55,980 nt of DNA from Streptomyces sp. yr375 (GTDB lineage Bacteria > Actinomycetota > Actinomycetes > Streptomycetales > Streptomycetaceae): contig NZ_FOFF01000054.1 in NCBI RefSeq assembly GCF_900110755.1, forward strand, positions 1 to 55,980, given 5' to 3'. The position numbers and the translations under genes are program-made. Shown here piece after piece: positions 16,194 to 24,413 of this stretch. Positions within the stretch are counted from its first letter, which is position 1. Each line of letters begins with the position of its first letter. Below the pieces are notes generated by a model. It was not told where the DNA came from. It was given only the letters and a program-made list of their open reading frames with translations, and did not search any database.

Positions 16194-16673
16194 TCAACCG
16201 TAGGCGGCCGACTCCCAGTTGTCTCCGCCCGCGAGGCCCTCCAGGAGCCCGGCCTCCCGCACCTCGACCGTCAGTGTGGCCTGAGGGGCGCGGGACGGGT
16301 CCTGCCACAGCGCACGCCACTCGGCCTGGAAGGCGGCGTCCCAGGCGGCCGCGTCGGCGGGGTCGAGACCGCGCTCGCGCAGCACCGCGTGGATGCGCTC
16401 CTTGGCCGCGCGCTCACTGAAGGGCAGGTTGCGGCGGTCGGTCACCGCGACCTGGGCGACGACCTCACCGGCCGTGCCGGCGTCGGCCCGGGCGTCGAGC
16501 GCGCTCGCCCGCTCGGCCGCGCCGGCCGCCCGCTCCAGACCGTCGGCGAGCAGCCGGACGGCGAACGCGGCGCTCCGCGCAGGCTCACCGGCGTCCGGGT
16601 GGATCGCGGTGAGGCGCAGGACGACGGTCCCACCGCCGATCTCCACGACCCTGGCATTCCAAAGACTCGACAT
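16194..16673 (-). CDS. Conserved hypothetical protein
   Basis: 159 residues starting MSSLWNARVVEIGGGTVVLRLTAIHPDAGE, with AGGAG seven bases before the ATG at 16673. An N-terminal beta stretch is followed by alanine-rich helices (AVRLLADGLERAAGAAERASALDARADAG) and a C-terminal strand VEVREAGLLEGLAGGDNWESAAYG. No signal peptide, membrane segment or known catalytic motif is visible. It lies 36 bases upstream of the secreted cupin gene on the same strand and may be co-transcribed with it. I do not recognise the family. Confidence 0.72.
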   Translation of the reverse strand: MSSLWNARVVEIGGGTVVLRLTAIHPDAGEPARSAAFAVRLLADGLERAAGAAERASALDARADAGTAGEVVAQVAVTDRRNLPFSERAAKERIHAVLRERGLDPADAAAWDAAFQAEWRALWQDPSRAPQATLTVEVREAGLLEGLAGGDNWESAAYG

Positions 16674-16738
16674 CCGGGACTCCTGCTGAGAGGTGCTTCA
16701 CGAACAGTACGGGCGGCGGCCACGGGGCCGACCCGCCC

Positions 16739-18301
16739 TCAGGTCAGCATCCCGGTGCCCATGTTGTTGGCGAGGACCTCCAGCGCGGCCTCGTTCCCGA
16801 TCCGCTCGGCGAACTTCGTCGCGCCCTGGCTCGCCGCGGCGCGGCCGCCCGCCCGGGGCGGCGAGAACGGGATCGCGTAGAACGCCGCGAGGATCCGCTC
16901 GCTCACCGTGCCCCCGTAGTTCGCCATGATCCCCTGGAACTCCGTCTGGCGGGCGCCGCCCGTCGCGATGCTCTTCAGGAAGTCGAGGTCGGGGGTGTCC
17001 CAGACCTTGGAGCTCGGCGGGAAGCCGGTGTACTGCCGCAGCGTGGCGAGGTCGATGCCGCTGATCGCCTGGGCGACCCGGCTGTCCGCCGGCTGCGCCA
17101 CCTGGAAGGCGAAGGTCGCGCCGTTGTGCTTTCCGGCCTGCCAGCCCGCGGCCGGGTCGTACAGCTTGTGCGTGATGGTGAGGCTGGAGGGGAAGGCGTG
17201 GGCCGAGTTGAGCTGGCTGGCGCTGCCCTGGGCGGGAGCCGCGTTGTTGTAGTGCACCTGGACGCCGAAGTAGACGTACGCGCCGGGCGTCGCGGCGGCG
17301 GCCGTCACGTCGTTCTTGAGGTCCTTCTCGATGCCCTTCTCATAATTCTGGTTGTCGGACTGCGCCGCCGGCACCAGGTTGTTCGCGGTGCCCGGGCCGC
17401 CCGCCTTCTCGTTGACCAGGTGGAAGCGGATCCACTGACTGGTCAGTTTCAGCGAGCGGATGTAGTCGTAGCCGGGCGGATCCTGCGACGGCGTACTGCC
17501 CACCAGGGAACCGTCGTTGAGCATCTCGGACCTGACGGCCCGGCCCTGGCCGTCCTGCACCGCCTCGTGCCTGCTGGCGGTCGGCACCGCCGTCTGGTTC
17601 AGCACCCGCTGCACGAACGGCTGCGCGGGCCCCGCCTGTGCTGTGCCCGACTGCGGGGCGGCCAGGTCCTCGCCGGTCCCGGACCCGCTCGTACGGGCCG
17701 GGGCGCGCATGACGCGGGTCGCGTTGGCCTCCGCCTCCCGCTCGAAGCGGTCCGACGGATCCGACACCCGCAGCCCGGAACCGTTGTCGGCGCCCGCCAC
17801 GGGCCCCTGGCGCTGCTGGATGACATGGGTCAACTCGTGCGCCAGGGTGTGCTTGTCGCCCCCGCCCTCGCCGAGCACGACATGGTTGCCCGAGGTGTAG
17901 GCCCGCGCGCCGATCTCGGACGCGGACGCCTTCGCCGCGGCGTCCGTGTGCACGCGGACATCGGAGAAGTCGGCGCCGAGGCGGCTCTCCATGTCGCCGC
18001 GGGTGGCGTCGTCCAACGGCCGGCCGCCGCTGCGCAGCACCTCGTGGACGGCCGAGCGCTGCACCGGAGCGGCCCCGGCCCCGGTGGCGCTCTGGTGCCC
18101 GCAGCCCGGGCCGTGCGCGTGCCGCTCCTGCGCCGGGGCCAGGGGGTGGCCTTCCTCGCGGAGCATCTGCACGACGGCGGCGTTGCCCGCGGCGCGCTGA
18201 AGGGCGAGGAGCCGGTGCAGCGGCCCTCCGGCCTTCGCCGGGGTCGCCGGTCCCCGACGGGCCGAGTCGTCGGGAGTCCTGCTGGGCTGCGGTGTGCGCA
18301 C
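16739..18301 (-). CDS. DUF4157 (eCIS core domain) protein with HExxH site and nuclease-like C-terminal segment
   Basis: 520 residues from the GTG at 18301 (AAGG six bases upstream). The N-terminal peptide LLALQRAAGNAAVVQML (31-47) is typical of streptomycete DUF4157 proteins. DUF4157 follows at about 83-166: VHEVLRSGGRPLDDATRGDM, ADFSDVRVHTDAAA and HTLAHELTHVIQQRQG with a zinc-protease-like HELTH at 155-159. After a low-complexity linker, the C-terminal half contains WIRFHLVNEKAGGPGTANNL (290-309) and a following asparagine/glutamate-rich helix, which resembles the histidine- and asparagine-containing core of DNA/RNA non-specific endonuclease-like toxin tails, though the canonical RGH reads RFH. 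DUF4157 proteins are often linked to extracellular contractile injection systems; none of the structural genes of such a system is in the window. Confidence 0.82.
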   Translation of the reverse strand: MRTPQPSRTPDDSARRGPATPAKAGGPLHRLLALQRAAGNAAVVQMLREEGHPLAPAQERHAHGPGCGHQSATGAGAAPVQRSAVHEVLRSGGRPLDDATRGDMESRLGADFSDVRVHTDAAAKASASEIGARAYTSGNHVVLGEGGGDKHTLAHELTHVIQQRQGPVAGADNGSGLRVSDPSDRFEREAEANATRVMRAPARTSGSGTGEDLAAPQSGTAQAGPAQPFVQRVLNQTAVPTASRHEAVQDGQGRAVRSEMLNDGSLVGSTPSQDPPGYDYIRSLKLTSQWIRFHLVNEKAGGPGTANNLVPAAQSDNQNYEKGIEKDLKNDVTAAAATPGAYVYFGVQVHYNNAAPAQGSASQLNSAHAFPSSLTITHKLYDPAAGWQAGKHNGATFAFQVAQPADSRVAQAISGIDLATLRQYTGFPPSSKVWDTPDLDFLKSIATGGARQTEFQGIMANYGGTVSERILAAFYAIPFSPPRAGGRAAASQGATKFAERIGNEAALEVLANNMGTGMLT

Positions 18302-18425
18302 GAGGTGCCTTCCAAGCGGGCGAGACGGTACACCTCTGCATACAGGCCGACCGCCGGGCGCGTACAGGAACGCAGGGGCAGACTCCACTGCCCCGACGGA
18401 CAGGAGCGAGGGACGCACCCCCTGC

Positions 18426-19256
18426 TCAGAACTCCTCGTGCACCTCGGGATCCCCGCCCAGCCGCTGCTGCGCCCGCTCGGCGATCACCGCCATCTGCGC
18501 CGGGCCCAGCTCGAAGCCGAAGACGTCGAGGTTGGCGCGCTGCCGCTCGGGGCTGGACGACTTCGGGATGGGGACCGCGCCGAGCTGGACGTGCCAGCGC
18601 AGCACGACCTGGCCGGGAGTCACGCCGAGCGCCTCGGAGACGGAGACGACGGCCGGGTCGTCCAGGAGCGCCGAGCCGCGCCCCAGCGGGCTCCAGCTCT
18701 CCGTACGGACGCCCCTGGCCTCGTGGAAGGCGCGCAGCTCCGCCTGCGGAAGGAGCGGGTGCAGCTCGATCTGGTTGACGGACGGCAGCACGCCCGTCTC
18801 CCGCTCCAGCCGCTCGATGTGCTCGGCGGTGAAGTTGGAGACGCCGATCGAGCGGATCAGACCCTCCTCGCGGAGCTTGATCATGGCCCGCCAGGAGTCG
18901 ACGAACCTGCCGACCCGGGGGAGCGGCCAGTGGATCAGATACAGGTCCACGTACTCCAGGCCGAGCCGCCGACGGGACTCCTCGAAGGACGCGAGCGTCT
19001 CCTCGTAGCCGTGATGGCGGCCGGGCAGCTTCGTGGTCACCACGATCTCCTCGCGCGCCACCCCGCTGCGGGCCACCCCACGGCCGACCCCGCTCTCGTT
19101 GCGGTAGTTCGTCGCCGTGTCGAGCAGCCGGTAGCCCAGCGCGAGCGCCCCGGCCACCGCCTCCTCCGCCTCCGTGTCGTCCATCGGCCAGGTGCCCAGG
19201 CCCAGGGCCGGGAACCGCGTGCCGTCGTTGAGCGTGTGCTCCGGGATGCTGATCAC
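18426..19256 (-). CDS. Aldo/keto reductase
   Basis: 276 residues, AKR5-like (2,5-diketogluconate reductase type) NADPH-dependent carbonyl reductase. The catalytic tetrad is complete: Asp46 and Tyr51 in LLDTATNYRNE, Lys76 in VVTTKLPG, and His109 in YLIHWPLP. The cofactor region IPKSSSPERQRANLDVFGFEL is also typical. The GTG at 19256 has GGAAGG seven bases ahead; the frame continues upstream to 19319 without family similarity. It is divergent from the dioxygenase gene, and 124 bp separate its stop from the DUF4157 gene start. Confidence 0.92.
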   Translation of the reverse strand: MISIPEHTLNDGTRFPALGLGTWPMDDTEAEEAVAGALALGYRLLDTATNYRNESGVGRGVARSGVAREEIVVTTKLPGRHHGYEETLASFEESRRRLGLEYVDLYLIHWPLPRVGRFVDSWRAMIKLREEGLIRSIGVSNFTAEHIERLERETGVLPSVNQIELHPLLPQAELRAFHEARGVRTESWSPLGRGSALLDDPAVVSVSEALGVTPGQVVLRWHVQLGAVPIPKSSSPERQRANLDVFGFELGPAQMAVIAERAQQRLGGDPEVHEEF

Positions 19257-19372
19257 GATCGGGCCTTCCCTCGACTGTGCCGTCCTCCCAGCCTCGGGGA
19301 CAGGAGGCGGATTGATCAACCGGAGAGCCGGGCAGGGGTGGGGTCGGACGAGTGACGACGAGCGGAGCGCGC

Positions 19373-20356
19373 ATGACGACGGAGGGCCGGGCGTTGTCTT
19401 CGGAAGAGGCTGCCGCGCGGGCGGCAGGGGTGGTGGTGAGACCGGTCGCCGGGCACATCGGCGCCGAGATCGAGGGCGTCGACCTGGCCGCCGGCCTCGA
19501 CACCGCCCAGGTCGACGTGATCAGGGCGGCGCTGCTGCGCTGGAAGGTGGTGTTCTTCCGCGGGCAGCGCCTCGACCACGCCGGGCACGTGGCGTTCGCG
19601 CGCCGGTTCGGCGACCCCGTCGTGCTGCGCAAACGCGGCAGCGCCTCCCCGCCGGACTTCCCGGAGATCGAGACGACCGCCGACCGGCTGGAGTTGGGCG
19701 GGAAGTTCGGCATGGCGCACGAGGAGTGGCTGCGCCGCCGCCGGCACACCCTGCTGCGCGGCTGGCACTGCGACCACGGCGCCCGCGTCGACCCGCCCGC
19801 CGCGACGATCCTGCGCGCCGAGACAGTGCCGCCCTACGGCGGCGACACGACCTGGTCCAACCTGGCCGCCGCCTACGCCGGACTCTCCACGCCGGTACGG
19901 GAGTTCGCGGCCGGGCTGCGCGCCGAGCACCGGCTCGGCGTCGGCTACCAGCCGCGCCCCGGCGACGACGCGTACGCCCGCCACCTCCTCGACCACCAGG
20001 TCGCCTCGGTGCACCCGCTGGTCCGCGTCCACCCCGAGACGGGCGAGCGCGTGCTCTACGTCAACGGCTACTACGTCGAGCAGATCACCGACCTCTCGCG
20101 GGCGGAGAGCGCGGCGATCCTGGACCTGCTCCTCGCCGAGGCCACCCGCCCCGAGTACACGGTCCGCTTCCGCTGGGAGCCGGGCAGCGTGGCCTTCTGG
20201 GACAATCGCGCCACCATCCACCTCGCCCCGAGCGACAACGCCCACCTCGGCTTCCCGCGCACCATGCACCGGGTGATGCTCACCGGTGACGTGCCGGTCG
20301 GGGTGGACGGCAGGCCGTCGGAGCCGGTGACGGGGACCGCGCCCGGGCGCTGGTGA
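19373..20356 (+). CDS. TauD/TfdA-family Fe(II)/2-oxoglutarate dioxygenase
   Basis: 327 residues. The 2-His-1-carboxylate site is visible as WHCDHGARV (His132, Asp134) and the distal TMHRVML (His299), with the 2-oxoglutarate arginine in the same C-terminal motif; FWDNRATIHLAP is the usual preceding strand. N-terminal landmarks GHIGAEIEGVDLAAGLD and KVVFFRGQRLDHAGHVAFARRFGDP are typical of TauD/TfdA enzymes, which oxidise sulfonates, phenoxyacetates and related acids. Start ATG 19373 is favoured by GGAG five bases ahead over the GTG at 19352. It meets the luciferase-like gene tail to tail with two bases between stops. The substrate is not predictable from this sequence. Confidence 0.9.
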   Translation: MTTEGRALSSEEAAARAAGVVVRPVAGHIGAEIEGVDLAAGLDTAQVDVIRAALLRWKVVFFRGQRLDHAGHVAFARRFGDPVVLRKRGSASPPDFPEIETTADRLELGGKFGMAHEEWLRRRRHTLLRGWHCDHGARVDPPAATILRAETVPPYGGDTTWSNLAAAYAGLSTPVREFAAGLRAEHRLGVGYQPRPGDDAYARHLLDHQVASVHPLVRVHPETGERVLYVNGYYVEQITDLSRAESAAILDLLLAEATRPEYTVRFRWEPGSVAFWDNRATIHLAPSDNAHLGFPRTMHRVMLTGDVPVGVDGRPSEPVTGTAPGRW

Positions 20357-20358
20357 GG

Positions 20359-21387
20359 TCAGACGCCCGGCTGCCAGCCCAGGGCCGGGCCCAGCTTCGT
20401 CGCCATGTCGGTGAGGATCTGCACGTAGTCCTCGTGCTCGAAGGTGAACGGCAGCGCGAAGGCGACCTCGTCGATCTCGCGGAACGCGGCGTGGCCGTGC
20501 AGGAGTTCGGCGATCTCCGCCGAGGTGCCCACCAGGTCCGGGGCGAACAGCAGCCCGGCCGGACCCTGCGGGGACCGCGTACGGAGCAGCCGCTTCGCCG
20601 CGAACTCCTCGTATTTCGCGCGCTGTTGGGGCGAGGCGGAGTCGGTGGGGACGACCACGAGGCCCTGTGAGACGCGGGCGGCGTCGCCGTCGGGGTGGGC
20701 GGCGCGGAAGGCGCGGACGTGGGAGAGCTGGATCTCGGCGAAGTCCCTTGTGGCGCCTGGTCCTTCGGCTTTTACGACGCTGCTGGTGAGGAAGTTCATG
20801 CCGTGCTCCCCGGCCCACCGCGTCGAGTTGAGGCTGCCCCCGCCGTACCACAGACGGCGCCCGAGACCGGGGGACTGCGGCTGGACGCGATCGGAGAACA
20901 CCTCGAAGCCCTCGACCCCGCTGAAGTCCGTGGCCGGCTTGCCGCGTACGAAGTCCAGCAGCCGCCGCACCCGCTCGTAGCCGAAGTCCTCCGCGCCGGA
21001 CGTGTCCGGGTACAGGGCCTCCTTCACCTGGTCGTAGTGCATCGGCGGGCCGACGCTCACCCCCGGGTTGAGCCGGCCCCCGGAGAGGAGGTCGACCGTC
21101 GCCAGGTCCTCCGCGAGGCGCAGCGGGTTCTCCCAGCCCAGCGGGATGACCGCGGTGCCGAGCTCGATACGGCGGGTGCGCTGCGAGGCCGCCGCCAGGA
21201 CGGCGACGGGGGAGGAGATGCCGTACTGCAGATGGCGGTGGCGCACCCACGCGCTGTCGAAGCCGAGCCGCTCGCCCAGCTCGATGATCTCCAGGGTGGT
21301 CTCGTGACCCCGGCGCGGGTCGTCCCCGTCGAACAGTCCGATGGTGAGGAAGCCCAGCTTGCGCAGGGGGCGTGAGGTCGGCGGCAC
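20359..21387 (-). CDS. LLM-class (luciferase-like) flavin-dependent oxidoreductase
   Basis: 342 residues, bacterial-luciferase-like TIM barrel. Motifs include LGFDSAWVRHRHLQYGISSPVAVLAAASQRTRRIELGTAVIPLGWENPLRLAEDLATVDLLSGGRL, which covers the typical FMN/F420 binding strands, and RLWYGGGSLNSTRWAGEHGMNFL. Such enzymes are monooxygenases or F420-dependent dehydrogenases. An in-frame ATG at 21399 exists, but its first four codons themselves form GGAGGAG five bases before the GTG at 21387, so GTG is the likely true start. It is convergent with the TauD-type gene; whether they share a pathway is unknown. Confidence 0.88.
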   Translation of the reverse strand: MPPTSRPLRKLGFLTIGLFDGDDPRRGHETTLEIIELGERLGFDSAWVRHRHLQYGISSPVAVLAAASQRTRRIELGTAVIPLGWENPLRLAEDLATVDLLSGGRLNPGVSVGPPMHYDQVKEALYPDTSGAEDFGYERVRRLLDFVRGKPATDFSGVEGFEVFSDRVQPQSPGLGRRLWYGGGSLNSTRWAGEHGMNFLTSSVVKAEGPGATRDFAEIQLSHVRAFRAAHPDGDAARVSQGLVVVPTDSASPQQRAKYEEFAAKRLLRTRSPQGPAGLLFAPDLVGTSAEIAELLHGHAAFREIDEVAFALPFTFEHEDYVQILTDMATKLGPALGWQPGV

Positions 21388-21457
21388 GGACTCCTCCATG
21401 GTTCGCGGCGCGTACGGTTCGTACGGCAGTTCCCTGGTTACCTGTTCTGTGCCGATT

Positions 21458-21483
21458 GTCGCAGGCGGCGGTCGCAGGCGGCG
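21458..21483. repeat. 13-bp tandem duplication
   Basis: GTCGCAGGCGGCG occurs twice in tandem between the phosphoesterase stop (21487) and the luciferase-like gene start. It lies in noncoding DNA and may reflect slippage. Confidence 0.7.
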
Positions 21484-21486
21484 GTC

Positions 21487-22992
21487 TCAGGTGAGCGGGA
21501 TGGTGACCTCGTCCTCGACGGGCGGGTTCAGCTCCTGCGCGAGGTTGCCGGTGGCCGCGTAGCAGCGCAGCCGCACCGCCTGCGGGGTGACGTCCAGCCG
21601 CAGGAAGCACTTGAAGAACGGCGGGCTGTACGTCGCCGAGCTCGGCGAGAACAACTGGGTGTAGATCGTGCGCACGGGCAGCCGCAGCCGCTTGCGGCGG
21701 TCCGGGCGGCTCCCGGTGCCCAGCAGGGCGGCGATCAGCCGCAGCCGCCGCGTCACCCGGACCTCCGCGCCCGGCGTCCGGGTCGGCCCGATGCCCAGCC
21801 GCTCCGCGACGACCGCCTGGCCCTCGGCCTCCGTAAGAGCGAAGAAGCGGCGCAGCCGCAGCCGCCGCCCGTACAGGCGGCTGTAGAAGGCGAGGGAGTC
21901 GCCGCGCAGCGGATAGCAGCGGAAGTCCCCCTCGGTGACGCCGGCGACGGACACCCGGGGGATGGTGTGCGTGGCGTGCATGAAAGCGCCCCCGCCGCCC
22001 GCGACCACGTATTGCAGGGTCCGACCGTCCGCCAGCCGCACCGGGTAGCGCTGGTAGTTGTGGATGTCGCCGCCGATGGCCGCCACGTAGTGGTGCTCGG
22101 GCGCGCTGACGATGTCGTCGACGGTGCCGCCCCCTTCGACGGGGCACGGGTGGTGCTCGCCGTCGACGTACAGGGGCGAGCCGGTGATGAGGATCTTCGG
22201 CCGGGGGCCGCGGGACACCTCGCGCAGCCATGCGCCCTGTTCGGCGTCGATAGTGCCGAGCAGCCCGGTGTCGATGCCTATGATCCGCACCGGCCCGGTG
22301 TCGATCGCCCAGTACGGCCCCGGCTGCACGGCCTGTTGGGCCGCAGCCGACCTCAACTCGCGCATGTCGGCGAGGTGTTGGCCGTCGGTCGGGTGCGGTC
22401 GGTGCCACAGCAGGGTGCGCAGCCAGGCCCGGGACAGGGGGCGTGGGGCGGGCTCGGTGGGCAGGGGCGGGGCGTCGTCGCAGAAGACCCGCATGAACGC
22501 GCCGAGATCCTCGTACCAGTCGTGGTTGCCCGGTATCGCGTAGATCGGGGCCTGGTAGTCGCGGTACGGGCGGAAGAACTTGGTGCCGTAGTCGTCGGCA
22601 CTGCCGACCGGGTAGATGACGTCACTGGCGACGACCGCGAACGACGTGCCCTGACTCACCCTCAGAAAGCCTGGCACGACGGCGTATTGGGGATCGTCGC
22701 CCTCGCCGGTGTCGCCGATGACCATGAAGGAGAAGGTGTCCGGGTCCGTCCGCCGGATCACCTTGTCGGCGGGTGCGCCGGCCGCCGCGCGCTGCGCGAC
22801 CCACCGGCCGCGCGTACGGCCCGTCGGGTCGCCGAACCAGGACGCCAGCGCGCCGTTGCGGGCGGCCCACAGCGTCCGGGGATCCAGCCACGAGATCTTC
22901 TCGACCCGGCCCGGCATGAGCTGTCGGTACGCGCCTGGGTCGGCGGCGCCCCAGCCGGCGCCTGTGGCGGTATCGCGTGAGGAGTCAGACAC
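21487..22992 (-). CDS. Calcineurin-like metallophosphoesterase
   Basis: 501 residues. Metal-binding motifs of the metallophosphoesterase fold are in order: FMVIGDTGEGD, SDVIYPVGSADDYG, AIPGNHDWYED and AIGGDIHNYQRY. The N-terminal third (LMPGRVEKISWLDPRTLWAARNGALASWFGDPTGR) and a basic C-terminal beta domain (about residues 380-501) are extra. No signal peptide is present, so it should act in the cytoplasm or at the membrane face. The GTG at 22992 overlaps the end of the MHYT gene by eight bases and has no strong ribosome binding site of its own, indicating translational coupling to the membrane sensor. Substrate is unknown. Confidence 0.85.
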   Translation of the reverse strand: MSDSSRDTATGAGWGAADPGAYRQLMPGRVEKISWLDPRTLWAARNGALASWFGDPTGRTRGRWVAQRAAAGAPADKVIRRTDPDTFSFMVIGDTGEGDDPQYAVVPGFLRVSQGTSFAVVASDVIYPVGSADDYGTKFFRPYRDYQAPIYAIPGNHDWYEDLGAFMRVFCDDAPPLPTEPAPRPLSRAWLRTLLWHRPHPTDGQHLADMRELRSAAAQQAVQPGPYWAIDTGPVRIIGIDTGLLGTIDAEQGAWLREVSRGPRPKILITGSPLYVDGEHHPCPVEGGGTVDDIVSAPEHHYVAAIGGDIHNYQRYPVRLADGRTLQYVVAGGGGAFMHATHTIPRVSVAGVTEGDFRCYPLRGDSLAFYSRLYGRRLRLRRFFALTEAEGQAVVAERLGIGPTRTPGAEVRVTRRLRLIAALLGTGSRPDRRKRLRLPVRTIYTQLFSPSSATYSPPFFKCFLRLDVTPQAVRLRCYAATGNLAQELNPPVEDEVTIPLT

Positions 22993-23920
22993 CGGTGCAC
23001 CGTAGCAACGGTCCACGGCGCGGCTCCGGGCGGGTGACCTGCCACGATGACCGGCCATGACGGCGGCTGGAGGGCGCGGACGCCTCAGTGCTCGCTCCAC
23101 GACCGGGCGGCGGCGGGCGGGCCGGCCGGCCGGCCGGCTCCCGCGCCGGGTCGGCCCCGGCCGTCCGGGCGGGGCGGTTCCATTCGCCGTCGCCGAGCAC
23201 GAGCAGCGGGTCGAACATCACCACCACACCGGCCAGCAGCAGGAAGATCACCGGGCCGATCAGCATCGGCAGCAGGAGCGAGGTCGGGGTGTCGCCGGCC
23301 CACGACGACGTCGCACCGTGCGTATGGACGCTGACCGCCGCCATCGCCGTGTAGTGCATCCCGGACACGGCGACGCCCATCACCAGGCTGGCGCCCAGGC
23401 TGGTCAGGAAGGAGCGGATCGTGACGGCCGCCCACAGCGCCGCCGTCGCGGCGACCACCGCGATCAGCACGGACGCCCCGACCGCGAGCGGGGCGTACTC
23501 GATCTCCCCGTTGAGTTGCAGCGCCGCCATGCCCAGGTAGTGCATGGCGGCGACCCCGAGACCGGTGACGATCCCCGCGAGCGACAGCGACCCGCGGCCC
23601 GCGCCCCGGTAGCCCACGATGAACACGCCGACGCCGACCACCACGACCGCGACGGCGAGGCTGAGCACGGTCAGGCCGACGTGGTAGCCGATCCGGGTCT
23701 CCTCCACCTGGAAGCCGATCATGGCGATGAAGTGCATCGTCCAGATGCCGCAGCCGATCGAGGCGGCCCCCAGCGCCAGCCAACCCGGTTTCCACGACCC
23801 GGTGTTGACCAGCGTCCGCACAATGCAGCGCAGCCCGAGCGCTCCTCCCAGGCAGGCCATCACAAACGCCGCGATCGGGGTCACCACCCCGTACCGGAAC
23901 CCGTCAATCGTGCCCTGCAT
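22985..23920 (-). CDS. MHYT-domain membrane sensor protein
   Basis: 311 residues with seven hydrophobic segments and three MHYT-type motifs: WTMHFIAMIGF, AAMHYLGMAAL and SGMHYTAMAAV. MHYT domains are predicted copper-binding membrane modules that sense oxygen, CO or NO. Here there is no fused GGDEF or EAL output domain; instead the C terminus (from about residue 245) is a proline- and arginine-rich cytoplasmic tail. The ATG at 23920 has GGGGAG six bases ahead. The stop overlaps the phosphoesterase start by eight bases, which makes the phosphoesterase a candidate output partner. Confidence 0.9.
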   Translation of the reverse strand: MQGTIDGFRYGVVTPIAAFVMACLGGALGLRCIVRTLVNTGSWKPGWLALGAASIGCGIWTMHFIAMIGFQVEETRIGYHVGLTVLSLAVAVVVVGVGVFIVGYRGAGRGSLSLAGIVTGLGVAAMHYLGMAALQLNGEIEYAPLAVGASVLIAVVAATAALWAAVTIRSFLTSLGASLVMGVAVSGMHYTAMAAVSVHTHGATSSWAGDTPTSLLLPMLIGPVIFLLLAGVVVMFDPLLVLGDGEWNRPARTAGADPAREPAGRPARPPPPGRGASTEASAPSSRRHGRSSWQVTRPEPRRGPLLRCTGV

Positions 23921-24413
23921 CCCCAACTCCCCCCGGAGTAATGGCTGTTCGTGGGGGAAGGTCTACGTGTAATGCGGTGGTAAAAGCAAGCGACGCCTGT
24001 CTGTCTGCATGCGAGACGCTTGCGGGCATATGCGGGAAGAGTATTTAGCGTGGCGAATTCCGGCTGTCGCCACCGGTGTTCGCCGACCGGTCTCGGCCAC
24101 CGTCCGCGGTCGCGGTCCTCCCTCGCCGGACCTGGCCGGGGCCGCCCGGACAGTGAACGCACAGCTCGCGCACAGTCGGGCCGGGGGTGCGGGCCGTGAG
24201 TGCGTCCGGCACCGAGGGATAACCCTCGAAGCGCCGCTGTCTGAATGACATGCAACCGACAAGCCTGTCATTCTCCCTTCCAACTGCCGCACACCAACGG
24301 CACGTTGGCTCCACACCTCTCGCTCCCGCACAGCTCGGCTCGTCCCGGACAGCACATCCGTCTGCCCGGTCTGTCACCGGCCGTACCCCGCGGCCGCCGC
24401 AGTAGGAGAACGA
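23921..24413. promoter_or_regulatory. Regulatory region upstream of the first M4 protease, about 490 bp
   Basis: No convincing gene is seen; the short open frames here lack ribosome binding sites and family resemblance. It holds a perfect 8-bp inverted repeat GAATGACA-15-TGTCATTC (24243-24250 and 24266-24273) and a second, CCAACG-GCA-CGTTGG at 24294-24308, both suitable as operators for the secreted protease that starts at 24414. The first third must contain the MHYT-phosphoesterase promoter on the minus strand. Confidence 0.5.
24243..24273 (+). promoter_or_regulatory. Inverted repeat, candidate operator of the M4 protease
   Basis: GAATGACA and TGTCATTC are perfect complements separated by 15 bases, about 140 bp ahead of the protease start. 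The right part, CAAGCC-TGTC-ATTC-CCC, is partly shared with the region ahead of the second M4 protease (51313-51353). Confidence 0.4.

Noticed and set aside
16739..19256. A complete contractile injection locus around the DUF4157 gene
   Set aside because: Neighbouring genes are an aldo/keto reductase and small hypotheticals; no sheath, tube, baseplate or AAA+ gene is seen.
24009..24248. Small plus-strand frame (79 codons) in the region before the first M4 gene
   Set aside because: No ribosome binding site, no recognisable fold, and it ends at the inverted repeat; more likely noncoding.
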